This document shows positions 8,951-18,266 of a stretch of 64,000 nt of DNA, piece after piece. Made by a program: the position numbers and the translations under genes. Each line of letters starts with the position of its first letter. Position 1 is the stretch's first letter. The notes beneath the pieces are model-generated. The model saw only the letters and a list, made by a program, of their open reading frames with translations, was not told the DNA's origin and did no database searches. Origin of the DNA: an uncultured Pelagibacteraceae bacterium. GTDB taxonomy: Bacteria; Pseudomonadota; Alphaproteobacteria; Pelagibacterales; Pelagibacteraceae. The stretch lies in NCBI GenBank assembly GCA_902521805.1, contig CABYTL010000001.1, forward strand, positions 1-64,000. Reading direction: 5' to 3'.

Positions 8951-10381
8951 TTATTTCCATTCAGTAATTGTTTTGACTTCTAAATATTCATGCAAACCCC
9001 AATTACCTCCTTCACGACCATTACCGGATTGTCTATATCCACCAAAAGGTGTTCCCGAGTCAGCTGATTTATGATTTACATAAACTATACCAGATCTTAA
9101 TTTTTTTGAGACCCTCTTAGCTTTCTCACTATCCTCTGTTTGTAGATAATTACCAAGACCATATTCTGTATCATTTGTAATTTTAATCGCTTCATCTTCA
9201 TTCTCAAAAGGTATAATTGAAAGCACAGGGCCAAATATTTCTTCTTTTGCAATTCTCATTGAATTTTTAACATTAGTAAAAACTGTGGGTTTTATAAAAT
9301 ATCCTTTTTTGAAATCCTTAGGTTTATCAGGACCACCTGCCACTAAAGTAGCTCCCTCATCTATACCGCTTTGGATTAAACTTTGAATTTTATCAAATTG
9401 AACTTTTGAAATGACAGGACCAATATGATCACCAGATTTACTTGCTAAATCTACTTTTATTTTGTTTGCTTCATCTGCAGCTTCCTTTATGGCTCTATCA
9501 TAAATGGATTTTTCAACTAACATTCTAGTAGGTGCATCACATGATTGACCTGAGTTACTCATAATATTCCTAATTCCATCTCTAACAGCGTCAGGATAAG
9601 AGTCTGCAAAAACAATATTTCCTCCCTTGCCCCCAAGTTCTAAACAAACTCTCTTAATGGTATCAGCAGCATTTTTTGTAATTAGCTTTCCTGCTCTTGT
9701 TGAACCAGTAAAAGAGACCATATCAATATCAGGATGTTTTGAAAGATCTGTTCCAACTCCTAAGCCATCTCCATTTATTAAATTGAAAACTCCCTTTGGA
9801 AAGCCTGTTTCATGTATCATTTCTGCAAACAACATTCCCGAAAGCGGGGCAATTTCTGATGGTTTTAAGATCATTGTACAACCAGTAGCAAGTGCAGGTA
9901 TGACTTTTAAAGCAATCTGATTTATAGGCCAATTCCAAGGTGTTATTAATCCGCAAACACCTATCGGTTCGTATATAATATGATTTACAGATTCTTTACC
10001 AAAACCAGGTTCAAAATTAAATTCTTTTAGTCTTTTTATAAAATCCTCTATATGAGATGCACCTGAAGAAGTTTGGTTTGCTGAACACCAATCTTTTGGA
10101 CAACCTAATTCTGTTGATATAGCATTTGTCATATCATCCCATTTTGAATTATAAATTTGTAATAATTTTTCTAATAATCTTATCCTTTCCTCTTTTGATG
10201 TTTCTTTCCAAGTATCAAAAGCTTTTTTAGCATATTTAACTGCTAAATTAGTATCTGCAGAGCTGCCTAGTGAAATTATTGCACATACTTCCTCAGTAGA
10301 GGGGTTTATAACCTCATAATTATTTTGATTAATAGAATCTACCCATTCACCATTGATATAAAATTTTTTTTTATCTAACAT
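8951..10381 (-). CDS. NAD(P)-dependent aldehyde dehydrogenase
   Basis: VCLELGGKGGNIVF Glu motif, NSGQSCDAPTRMLV Cys motif and ITPWNWPINQIALKVIPALATGCTMILKPSE. Confidence 0.93.
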   Translation of the reverse strand: MLDKKKFYINGEWVDSINQNNYEVINPSTEEVCAIISLGSSADTNLAVKYAKKAFDTWKETSKEERIRLLEKLLQIYNSKWDDMTNAISTELGCPKDWCSANQTSSGASHIEDFIKRLKEFNFEPGFGKESVNHIIYEPIGVCGLITPWNWPINQIALKVIPALATGCTMILKPSEIAPLSGMLFAEMIHETGFPKGVFNLINGDGLGVGTDLSKHPDIDMVSFTGSTRAGKLITKNAADTIKRVCLELGGKGGNIVFADSYPDAVRDGIRNIMSNSGQSCDAPTRMLVEKSIYDRAIKEAADEANKIKVDLASKSGDHIGPVISKVQFDKIQSLIQSGIDEGATLVAGGPDKPKDFKKGYFIKPTVFTNVKNSMRIAKEEIFGPVLSIIPFENEDEAIKITNDTEYGLGNYLQTEDSEKAKRVSKKLRSGIVYVNHKSADSGTPFGGYRQSGNGREGGNWGLHEYLEVKTITEWK

Positions 10382-10389
10382 AAGTATTT

Positions 10390-11532
10390 TTAATTAAATT
10401 CTTTTATTATCTGCTCTCTATGTTCATCAAGATCTGGAATATCTCCTCTAGATTTTTCATCTTTATAAGACGACATCTTAATTGGGTTTCCAGCTAATTT
10501 AAAATCACCTATTTTCTTATGGTAAGCTTTTACAATCATATTTCTAGATTCAATTTGAGGATTTTCAACCGCCTCTTTAATATTAAATATTGGACCACAT
10601 GGAATTTTTTCTTTTTCCATTATTTTAACCCATTCATTAGTTTCTTTAGTTTTTAACTTATCCTCAAGAATTTTCTTTAGCTCGTCCATATTACTAGCTC
10701 TAGATGAATTATCAGAAAATTTTGATTCACTATTAATTTCTTTTATATTTAAAATATTACAAAGTTTCTCGAATAATTTATCGTTTCCTGCAGCAATTAT
10801 GATGTGACTATCTTTAGTTTTAAAAGCTTCGAAAGGAGCAATAGATGGATGACGAGACCCCATAGGTTTAGGAATTTCATTTTTTGCTAAATATCTTGCA
10901 ATTGCATTTTCTAGAATTGCTATCTGACAATCAAGCATGGAAACATCAATATACATTCCTTTCCCAGTTTTTTTTCTATCATAAAGAGCTGCATTAATTC
11001 CAATAGCAGTAAACAATCCTGCAGTAATGTCCCCAATAGAAGTACCAACTCTTGTAGGTTCTGAGTTAGGTTGACCAGTAACGCTCATCAAACCACCCAT
11101 ACCTTGTACTACCATATCATACGCTGGTAATTCTTTTAAGGGACCTGTTTGTCCAAATCCAGAAGCTGAAGCATAAATTAATTTAGGAAATTTTTTATTT
11201 ACTTCTTTCCAACCATAACCCCATTTTTCTAAAGTGCCTGGTTTGAAATTTTCAACTAAAATATCTGCCTTAGCTAAAATTTTGTCAAAAATTTTTTTAT
11301 CATCACTGTCTTTTAAATTAAGGGCAATACTTTCTTTTCCTCTGTTTAAAGACATAAAATATGCTGAGTAATCTTCAACAAATGGCCCAAACTTTCTGGA
11401 GTCATCTCCGATTTCAGGAGCTTCTACTTTTATTACTCTTGCACCTAGATCAGAAAGTATCATGGTACAGTAAGGACCTACTAATACTCTAGTTAAATCA
11501 ACAACTAGTAAATTTTTTAAAGGTCCATCCAT
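10390..11532 (-). CDS. class III CoA-transferase (CaiB/BaiF family)
   Basis: VDLTRVLVGPYCTMILSDLGARVIKVE, NLKPGT-like ENFKPGTLEKWGYG, and candidate catalytic Asp in PAYDMVVQGMGGLMSVTG. Confidence 0.92.
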   Translation of the reverse strand: MDGPLKNLLVVDLTRVLVGPYCTMILSDLGARVIKVEAPEIGDDSRKFGPFVEDYSAYFMSLNRGKESIALNLKDSDDKKIFDKILAKADILVENFKPGTLEKWGYGWKEVNKKFPKLIYASASGFGQTGPLKELPAYDMVVQGMGGLMSVTGQPNSEPTRVGTSIGDITAGLFTAIGINAALYDRKKTGKGMYIDVSMLDCQIAILENAIARYLAKNEIPKPMGSRHPSIAPFEAFKTKDSHIIIAAGNDKLFEKLCNILNIKEINSESKFSDNSSRASNMDELKKILEDKLKTKETNEWVKIMEKEKIPCGPIFNIKEAVENPQIESRNMIVKAYHKKIGDFKLAGNPIKMSSYKDEKSRGDIPDLDEHREQIIKEFN

Positions 11533-11627
11533 ATTTTATCGTTTATTTTGTTTTTTTGACGACTTGACTCTTATTAATAACTTTATTTTAATTGAATTAA
11601 TAAAAATAACAATAGAGGGAAATAATA

Positions 11628-12638
11628 ATGTTAAAAAAAATATCTTTATATTTAGCTTCATTAGTTTTTGTTTTCACTACTGTTGGTTCTGCTTTTGCTG
11701 TTACATTAAAAGCAAGTCACCAATGGCCGGGAACTCCAAGAGCTGATGGATCATTCGACCCACGTCACGAAATGGTTCAAATAATCGCTGACGAAGTAAA
11801 AAAAGCAAATGTTGGAGTGGATATAAGAATTTATCCTGCCAAATCTTTGTATAAACCTAAAGAACAGTGGAAACCTATGACAACAGGTCAATTAGATATT
11901 TCTGCTTTTCCATTAGCATATGCGTCTAAATTCCATCCAGAGTTCGATGCAACCTTAATGCCAGGAACAGTAAAAAATCATGACCATGCATTAAGATTTA
12001 ATAAAGGTCCAATGATGACTGAAATTAAAAAAATCATTAATGATGCTGGTGTTGTAGTTTTATCTGATGCTTGGTTAGGTGGTGGTTTTGCTTCAAAAAC
12101 AAAATGTATAAAAAATCCTAGTGATGCAAAAGGTCAAGTTATGAGAGCTGCAGGAAAAGCATTTAATCAAATGTTAGAAGCAGCAGGTGCCGGTATACAA
12201 AGTATGCCATCATCTGAAATCTATACAGGTCTACAAACTGGTGTATTAACAGGTGCTAACACTAGTTCAGGAAGTTTTGTAAGTTACAAAATTTATGAAC
12301 AAGTTTCATGTGCAACCCCTCCAGGAAAATTTGGTCTATGGTTTATGTATGAACCAATTTTGATGTCAAAAAAGTCTTTCGATGCTCTAAATTCTAAGCA
12401 ACAAAAAGCTTTAATGAAAGCTGGTAAAGTAGCTGAGAAATACATGACAGCTCAAGTAGAAAACTTAGATAAAAAGTTTGAAGATGCCTACAAGGCTGCT
12501 GGTGTAAAATTAGTATACATGGATGCAAAAGATCATGCTGCATGGGTAGAGATTGCGAAAAAATCTTCTCACAAGGCATTTGCTGATAAAGTTCAAGGTG
12601 GCGATAAGCTGATGGAAATGGCTTTAGCAGTTAAATAA
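11628..12638 (+). CDS. dctP: TRAP transporter substrate-binding protein DctP family
   Basis: N-terminal signal peptide, DctP-like fold sequence (GLQTGVLTGANTSSGSF), followed by the DctQ and DctM genes. Confidence 0.88.
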   Translation: MLKKISLYLASLVFVFTTVGSAFAVTLKASHQWPGTPRADGSFDPRHEMVQIIADEVKKANVGVDIRIYPAKSLYKPKEQWKPMTTGQLDISAFPLAYASKFHPEFDATLMPGTVKNHDHALRFNKGPMMTEIKKIINDAGVVVLSDAWLGGGFASKTKCIKNPSDAKGQVMRAAGKAFNQMLEAAGAGIQSMPSSEIYTGLQTGVLTGANTSSGSFVSYKIYEQVSCATPPGKFGLWFMYEPILMSKKSFDALNSKQQKALMKAGKVAEKYMTAQVENLDKKFEDAYKAAGVKLVYMDAKDHAAWVEIAKKSSHKAFADKVQGGDKLMEMALAVK

Positions 12639-12652
12639 AATAATATATAAAG

Positions 12653-12689
12653 AACCCCTATTTATTCTTATTAAATAGGGGTTTTTTTT
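12653..12689 (+). terminator. intrinsic terminator-like hairpin between dctP and dctQ
   Basis: AACCCCTATTTA-ttcttat-TAAATAGGGGTT followed by a T tract, immediately before the dctQ ATG at 12690. Confidence 0.85.
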
Positions 12690-13184
12690 ATGAAAAAAAA
12701 ATATCTTCAATTTTGTGATCTAATAGCTAAAGCTTGTGGTGCTTTCGCTGTATTAGCATTGCTTTTATCAATCTTAGTAATCGTTGAGCTTGTTTTTGAA
12801 AGATATTTTTTTCAAAGAGCAATTACTTGGCAAACAGAACTCGTAACTATGTTGTTAGTTGCTTCAACTTTTATAGGGAGCGTATACGTTCTAAGTGAAA
12901 AAGCTCATGTAAGCATGGAATGGATTTATGATTTTTTATCAAAAAAAAATATAATTATATTAAAAATTTTTACATCCTCATTAAGTTTAGTGTTTTTCTT
13001 AATTTTATTTTACTTTGGATTTTTAATGGTGGAGGAAGCATTTACCAAAAATTATTCAACAGGAACTGTCTGGGATCCACCACTATGGATACCATATTCA
13101 TCAATGATGATAGGGGCTTTATTAATGATATTACAGTACATTGCAGAAATTATAAAACTAACTGATGAAAAGGATTTTAGATAA
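12690..13184 (+). CDS. dctQ: TRAP transporter small permease DctQ
   Basis: 4-TM protein of 164 aa between dctP and dctM. Confidence 0.85.
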   Translation: MKKKYLQFCDLIAKACGAFAVLALLLSILVIVELVFERYFFQRAITWQTELVTMLLVASTFIGSVYVLSEKAHVSMEWIYDFLSKKNIIILKIFTSSLSLVFFLILFYFGFLMVEEAFTKNYSTGTVWDPPLWIPYSSMMIGALLMILQYIAEIIKLTDEKDFR

Positions 13185-14516
13185 ATGGATCCATTAATTA
13201 TAGCTATAATCGTTGCAGTTTTTACATTAATAGTACTTTTTTCTGGAATTCCAATTGCTTTTGGTTTGAGTTTTGTCTCTATAGCTCTATTGGTTACATT
13301 TGAAGGTTTTCAAATGCTAGATGTCTTTGCCGAAACATTTTTTGCAGGACTAAACTCTTTTGTTCTGCTCTCAATACCGATGTTTATTTTGATGGGAATG
13401 GCTGTTGCCAATTCTCCTGCGGGAAAAGATTTATATACAGGATTAGATAGATGGCTTTGGAGAGTTCCCGGGGGACTGGTGATTTCTAATATAGGAGCTT
13501 GTTCAATTTTTGCCGCATTAAGTGGATCTAGTCCCGCAACTTGTGCTGCGATTGGAACAATGGGAATACCTGAAATGAGAAAAAGAGGTTACTCCGACCA
13601 AATCGCAACAGGAACCATTGCGGCTGGTGGAACTTTAGGAGTTTTAATTCCCCCCAGTATTGTTTTAATAGTTTACGGAATCGCAACAGGTACATCAATT
13701 GGTAGATTATTTTTATGTGGGCTTGTACCAGGTTTTATGTTGGCAGGTATGTTTGCGATATGGGCTTTAATACATAGTTATTTTATTGATAAAGAAGCTG
13801 CAAAAGCTTTAAGAAATAGAGTAAGACCAACTCTAAAAGAAAAACTTGAGGTATTACCAAGAATTCTTCCTTTCCTAGCTATTATAGCAGGTGTTTTATA
13901 TGTTCTTTATGGAGGAGTTGCGACACCATCCGAGGCATCTGGTGTGGGGGCATTCTTAGTTTTTGTATTAATTGCTGTTGTGTATAAAATTTATCAGCCA
14001 AAAAAAATTTGGAACATTGTTAAAGTTTCAATGAAAGAAAGTGTAATGATAATGTTCATTATTGCTGCCTCATATCTTTTTGCATTTACTCTTTCACAAC
14101 TTTATGTAACTCAGTCATTAGCACAGAGCATGGTCGAATTAAGCTCTAACAAATGGGTTGTGTTCATTCTAATAAACATATTTCTTTTAATAGCTGGTTT
14201 CTTTTTACCGCCAGTTGCAGTTATCGTAATGACTTCAGCTATATTATTGCCAGTTATTACTTCTTTAGGGTTTGACCCCTACTGGTTTGCAATAGTTTTT
14301 ACAATTAATATGGAGATTGGCTTAATTACTCCACCAGTTGGATTAAATCTTTATATTATTAAAGGAATTACCCCAGACGTTAGTTTGTCAGAAATTTTAA
14401 AAGGATCTATACCGTTTATGATTATTATGGCTTTAGCTATAGTAATTTTATGTATTTTTCCTGAGATTGTTACATGGTTACCTGATAAAATAATGGGTAA
14501 AGACCTTGGATTCTAA
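13185..14516 (+). CDS. dctM: TRAP transporter large permease DctM
   Basis: GIPIAFGLSFVSIALL, GTLGVLIPPSIVLIVYG, EIGLITPPVGLNLYIIKG motifs. Confidence 0.93.
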   Translation: MDPLIIAIIVAVFTLIVLFSGIPIAFGLSFVSIALLVTFEGFQMLDVFAETFFAGLNSFVLLSIPMFILMGMAVANSPAGKDLYTGLDRWLWRVPGGLVISNIGACSIFAALSGSSPATCAAIGTMGIPEMRKRGYSDQIATGTIAAGGTLGVLIPPSIVLIVYGIATGTSIGRLFLCGLVPGFMLAGMFAIWALIHSYFIDKEAAKALRNRVRPTLKEKLEVLPRILPFLAIIAGVLYVLYGGVATPSEASGVGAFLVFVLIAVVYKIYQPKKIWNIVKVSMKESVMIMFIIAASYLFAFTLSQLYVTQSLAQSMVELSSNKWVVFILINIFLLIAGFFLPPVAVIVMTSAILLPVITSLGFDPYWFAIVFTINMEIGLITPPVGLNLYIIKGITPDVSLSEILKGSIPFMIIMALAIVILCIFPEIVTWLPDKIMGKDLGF

Positions 14517-15510
14517 AAAACAAATAAACAGAAAAATATCAGTTGCCCCAATGATGGATTGTACTGATAGGCATGATCGTTTCTTTTTAAGACTGATGAG
14601 CAAAAATGTAATGCTTTATACTGAAATGGTCGCTACAAAATCAGCAATTCACGGCGATAGGAAAAAAATTTTATCCTTTAGTCCTGAAGAAAAACCATTA
14701 GCTTTACAAGTTGGTGGTTCTAATAAAGAAGAGTTAGCAGAAGTATCTAAAATTGCAGAAGACATGGGTTATGATGAAATTAATATTAATCTTGGTTGTC
14801 CTAGCAAAAAAGTCCAAAAAAATAAATTTGGCGCATGTTTAATTAAAGAACCTGATTTGGTTGCTGAATGTATTAATTCAATGGTAAATGTATGTAAAAT
14901 TCCTGTTACAGCTAAGACAAGAATTGGTTTCGATGATACAGAAGATTTCGATTATTTAAATAATTTTATTCATAAGATGAGAGACGCTGGTTCAAAAACA
15001 TGTATTTTGCATGCAAGGAAAGCAATTTTGACAGGTTTATCTCCAAAACAAAATTTAAACATTCCAAAATTAAACTATAAAATGGTTTATGATATTAAAA
15101 AAGAAAATCCTAATTTAGAAATAATTATAAATGGTGGAATCACAAAAGTTGAGGAAATAAATAATCATTTAAAGTTTTGTGATGGTGTAATGATAGGAAG
15201 ATCAATATATCAAAATCCATATTCCTTAATTGAAATTGAAAAAGAAATATTCAAGACAAAAAGTATTACTACAAGGGAACAAGTTGTAGAAAAACTTTTA
15301 GAGTATGCTGATAAAGAGGTAAAATTAGGAACAAAAATTAATCATATCATGAGACATACAGTAGGTTTATATCATGGACAAGTTGGTTCAAAAGAATGGA
15401 AAAGATATTTAAGTGATAATATGATGGCAAGAGACTCTGATTTTCAAAAAGCAAAACATATTATGACTATTGTTCAGAATAATGAGAAAGCAATTCAGTC
15501 TAACTCATAA
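14506..15510 (+). CDS. dusA: tRNA-dihydrouridine synthase A
   Basis: SVAPMMDCTDRHDRFFLRL, NLGCPSKKVQKNKFGACLI, HARKAILTGLSPKQN. TTG start overlaps the end of dctM. Confidence 0.92.
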   Translation: MDSKKQINRKISVAPMMDCTDRHDRFFLRLMSKNVMLYTEMVATKSAIHGDRKKILSFSPEEKPLALQVGGSNKEELAEVSKIAEDMGYDEININLGCPSKKVQKNKFGACLIKEPDLVAECINSMVNVCKIPVTAKTRIGFDDTEDFDYLNNFIHKMRDAGSKTCILHARKAILTGLSPKQNLNIPKLNYKMVYDIKKENPNLEIIINGGITKVEEINNHLKFCDGVMIGRSIYQNPYSLIEIEKEIFKTKSITTREQVVEKLLEYADKEVKLGTKINHIMRHTVGLYHGQVGSKEWKRYLSDNMMARDSDFQKAKHIMTIVQNNEKAIQSNS

Positions 15511-16346
15511 TGGAAACTTTAGACATAAATGAAATTATAAATCTTTTATTTGTTTTATCTTTAGCAGCATCTGTTGCTGGTTTTATGGCAGGATTATTAG
15601 GTGTTGGTGGTGGTATTATAATAGTGCCTGCTCTTTATTATGCTTTTACCATTTTAGATTTTGATATTGCTACAAGAATGCATCTCTCAGTTGGTACTTC
15701 ATTGGCAATAATAATTCCGACTTCCATTATATCAACTAAAACTCATATGGAGTACGATGCAGTTGATTTTAAGTTAATTAAATCTTTTGGTTTATTTATT
15801 TTATTTGGTGTGATTGCTGGAACATTTTTAGCAGTGAACTTAAAAACACCTGCTTTTGTTTTATTCTTTTCCATTATGGCCTTTATCGTTGGTTTATTCT
15901 TTATTTTTTTTAGAGAACAACTTTTAAAAAATCCAAAAATGATTTCCAACTCTGCTAAAAATATTTCTGGAGTTATTATCGGTTTCATATCTGTATTATT
16001 AGGGATTGGTGGCGGTTCATTAATGGTTCCTTTTATGAGAACTTTTGGATACGATATTAGGAGATCAATAGGAACTGCAGCAGGAGTAGGATTTTTGATT
16101 GCAGTTTTTGGTACAATTACAATGATTACCGGAGGTAAAATTGTAGATAATATTAATACACCCTACAGTCTTGGATATGTAAATTTACTTGGGTTTTTGG
16201 TTTTTGTGCCCGTAACAATGATAATGGCTAGAGTAGGTGCAAAAGCAGTTTATAGAATAAATAAAAATATATTAAGTAAAATCTTTGGGATATTCCTAAT
16301 TATTGTTTCGATTAGATCTTTTTTTGAATACTTATCTATAAATTAA
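15510..16346 (+). CDS. TauE/SafE-family sulfite exporter-like membrane protein
   Basis: Two repeats with GLLGVGGGIIIVPAL and LLGIGGGSLMVPFM. Confidence 0.85.
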   Translation: METLDINEIINLLFVLSLAASVAGFMAGLLGVGGGIIIVPALYYAFTILDFDIATRMHLSVGTSLAIIIPTSIISTKTHMEYDAVDFKLIKSFGLFILFGVIAGTFLAVNLKTPAFVLFFSIMAFIVGLFFIFFREQLLKNPKMISNSAKNISGVIIGFISVLLGIGGGSLMVPFMRTFGYDIRRSIGTAAGVGFLIAVFGTITMITGGKIVDNINTPYSLGYVNLLGFLVFVPVTMIMARVGAKAVYRINKNILSKIFGIFLIIVSIRSFFEYLSIN

Positions 16347-16348
16347 TA

Positions 16349-16549
16349 TTAACCAGTTCCCCACTTAACTTTGTTCCAAATTCTTTCATGAAAATAGTAA
16401 AAAAAAAGTGGAACTATTGATCCAACACCGAGTATTCCTGCACCTGTGAATGTTCCAGTGTATATGTATCCAAAAATTACCCAATAAACAAAAATGATAA
16501 ATCTCCAAGAAAAAGTTTTAGCTATTGATCTAATTTTTTTATCAGCCAT
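16349..16549 (-). CDS. DUF2061-like small membrane protein
   Basis: 66 aa: RSIAKTFSWRFIIFVYWVIFGYIYTGTFTGAG. Confidence 0.65.
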   Translation of the reverse strand: MADKKIRSIAKTFSWRFIIFVYWVIFGYIYTGTFTGAGILGVGSIVPLFFYYFHERIWNKVKWGTG

Positions 16550-16588
16550 AAAAAAAAAGAGGTGACTTCAGTCTCCCTCCATCACCTC
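16550..16588 (-). terminator. terminator-like hairpin with U tract directly 5' of the DUF2061 ATG
   Basis: On the minus strand, GAGGTGA ... TCACCTC followed by a T run of about 9 and then ATG. Confidence 0.7.
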
Positions 16589-16652
16589 ACAAGTATAAAT
16601 TAAATGATTCTTTACAATTTTATGAACACTTTTTAGTTGAATCTTTATTTTA

Positions 16653-18107
16653 TTAAATTTTTTGATCGTACCCACCAATCTTGCCGGTTTTCATTAATGT
16701 TTTATCAATGAATTTAAAAATATTTAATTTTCTTTCATCAGAAGTAGGGCTTTCAGTTACTACAACTAATGAGGGTTTATTAGAGGATGCTCGAATTAAA
16801 CCCCAAGAACCATCTTCAAAAGAAAATCTAACTCCATTTACAGTTATAATCTCTTTTATTTCTTGATTATCTATTTTTAATTTTTGATCTTTTATTTTTT
16901 TAAATTCCTTTACCATTTCATCAACTACTTTATATTTTTCCTCGTCTTTACAAAATGGCGCCATCGTTGGCGATTGGTAAGTAGTAGGAAGTTCTTTAAT
17001 TATTTCACTCATTTTCTTTTCTTGATTATTTAATAAGTGGCAGACTTGAATTGCAGAGTAAATTCCATCGTCATAACCATAACCTAATGGTTGATTGAAA
17101 AAAAAATGTCCACTTTTTTCAAATCCTGCTAAAGCTTTTTCATTATGCACTTTCCTTTTTATGTGAGAATGACCTGTTTTCCAATAGAGAGTCTCACATT
17201 GATTTTTATTTAAAATTTTGTCTGTTGAGTAAAGACCAGTTGATTTTACATCTACAATAAACTTTGAATTTTTGTGTGAATTAGATAGGTTTCTTGCTAT
17301 TAACAATCCTATTTTATCTGAAAAAATTTCTTTTCCCTCGTTGTCGATTACACCAACACGATCACCGTCTCCATCAAAACCAAAACCTATATCAGCATTA
17401 TTTTCTTTTACTGATTTAACTATAGCATGAAGCATTTCTAGATCTTCAGGGTTTGGATTATATTTTGGAAAATTCCAATCTAAATTGCAGTCTAATTCAA
17501 TTACCTCACACCCAATACCTCTAAGTATTTCAGGAGCAAAAATTCCAGCTGTGCCATTACCACATGCAACTACAGCCTTTATCTTTTTTTTTAACTTATT
17601 TTTATTAATTAAATCTTGTTTATAGACTTTATCAAAATTTTTAATTTGTTTCTCATTACCATCACCTTTTGTAAAATTTTGATTTAATGTGATTTCCTTT
17701 AATTCTTTCATTTCCTCAGGAGCATGTGTTAATCCTTTTTCGATGCCCATTTTTACTCCTGTCCAACCATTTTCATTATGGCTGGCTGTTACCATTGCAA
17801 CTGCATCTGCATTTAAATTGAATTGTGCAAAATAAACCATTGGAGATAAGGATAAACCGACGTCTTCTATGAAACATCCAGTTGAGACTAAACCTCTTTT
17901 TAAAGCTGATTTTATTTTTTCACTATATGATCTATAGTCATGCCCAACTATAACCCTTGGGTTATCTTTTTGTGTGTGTTGTTTGATTTGAGTACCTAGA
18001 CCCTTTCCTAAATCTGTGATTCCCTCCTCATTAATATCTTTTTCATAAAGCCATCTTGCGTCATATTCTCTAAATCCGAAGGGATCTATTTTTACTAATT
18101 GATTCAT
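16653..18107 (-). CDS. phosphomannomutase/phosphoglucomutase
   Basis: MVTASHNENGWTGVKMG phosphoserine loop, FGFDGDGDRVGV metal loop and FEKSGHFFF sugar loop. Confidence 0.93.
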   Translation of the reverse strand: MNQLVKIDPFGFREYDARWLYEKDINEEGITDLGKGLGTQIKQHTQKDNPRVIVGHDYRSYSEKIKSALKRGLVSTGCFIEDVGLSLSPMVYFAQFNLNADAVAMVTASHNENGWTGVKMGIEKGLTHAPEEMKELKEITLNQNFTKGDGNEKQIKNFDKVYKQDLINKNKLKKKIKAVVACGNGTAGIFAPEILRGIGCEVIELDCNLDWNFPKYNPNPEDLEMLHAIVKSVKENNADIGFGFDGDGDRVGVIDNEGKEIFSDKIGLLIARNLSNSHKNSKFIVDVKSTGLYSTDKILNKNQCETLYWKTGHSHIKRKVHNEKALAGFEKSGHFFFNQPLGYGYDDGIYSAIQVCHLLNNQEKKMSEIIKELPTTYQSPTMAPFCKDEEKYKVVDEMVKEFKKIKDQKLKIDNQEIKEIITVNGVRFSFEDGSWGLIRASSNKPSLVVVTESPTSDERKLNIFKFIDKTLMKTGKIGGYDQKI

Positions 18108-18184
18108 GCTGTTAATTACTTACATTTTTTTTAATTTTATACTTGAATTATTTTTTTAATGTTCTATAAATGTTCTGTTGATTT

Positions 18185-18232
18185 AGTATTCATATAGTAT
18201 ATTAATAATAGGCGCATACAACATATAGTTGT
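18185..18232 (+). promoter_or_regulatory. two NrdR-box-like imperfect palindromes upstream of nrdA
   Basis: agtattCATATAGtat (18185-18200) and acaaCATATAGttgt (18218-18232). The shared CATATAG cores start at 18191 and 18222, exactly 31 bp apart. Confidence 0.6.
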
Positions 18233-18266
18233 TTTCGTACATTTAACCAACTAAAATAACAATTTT

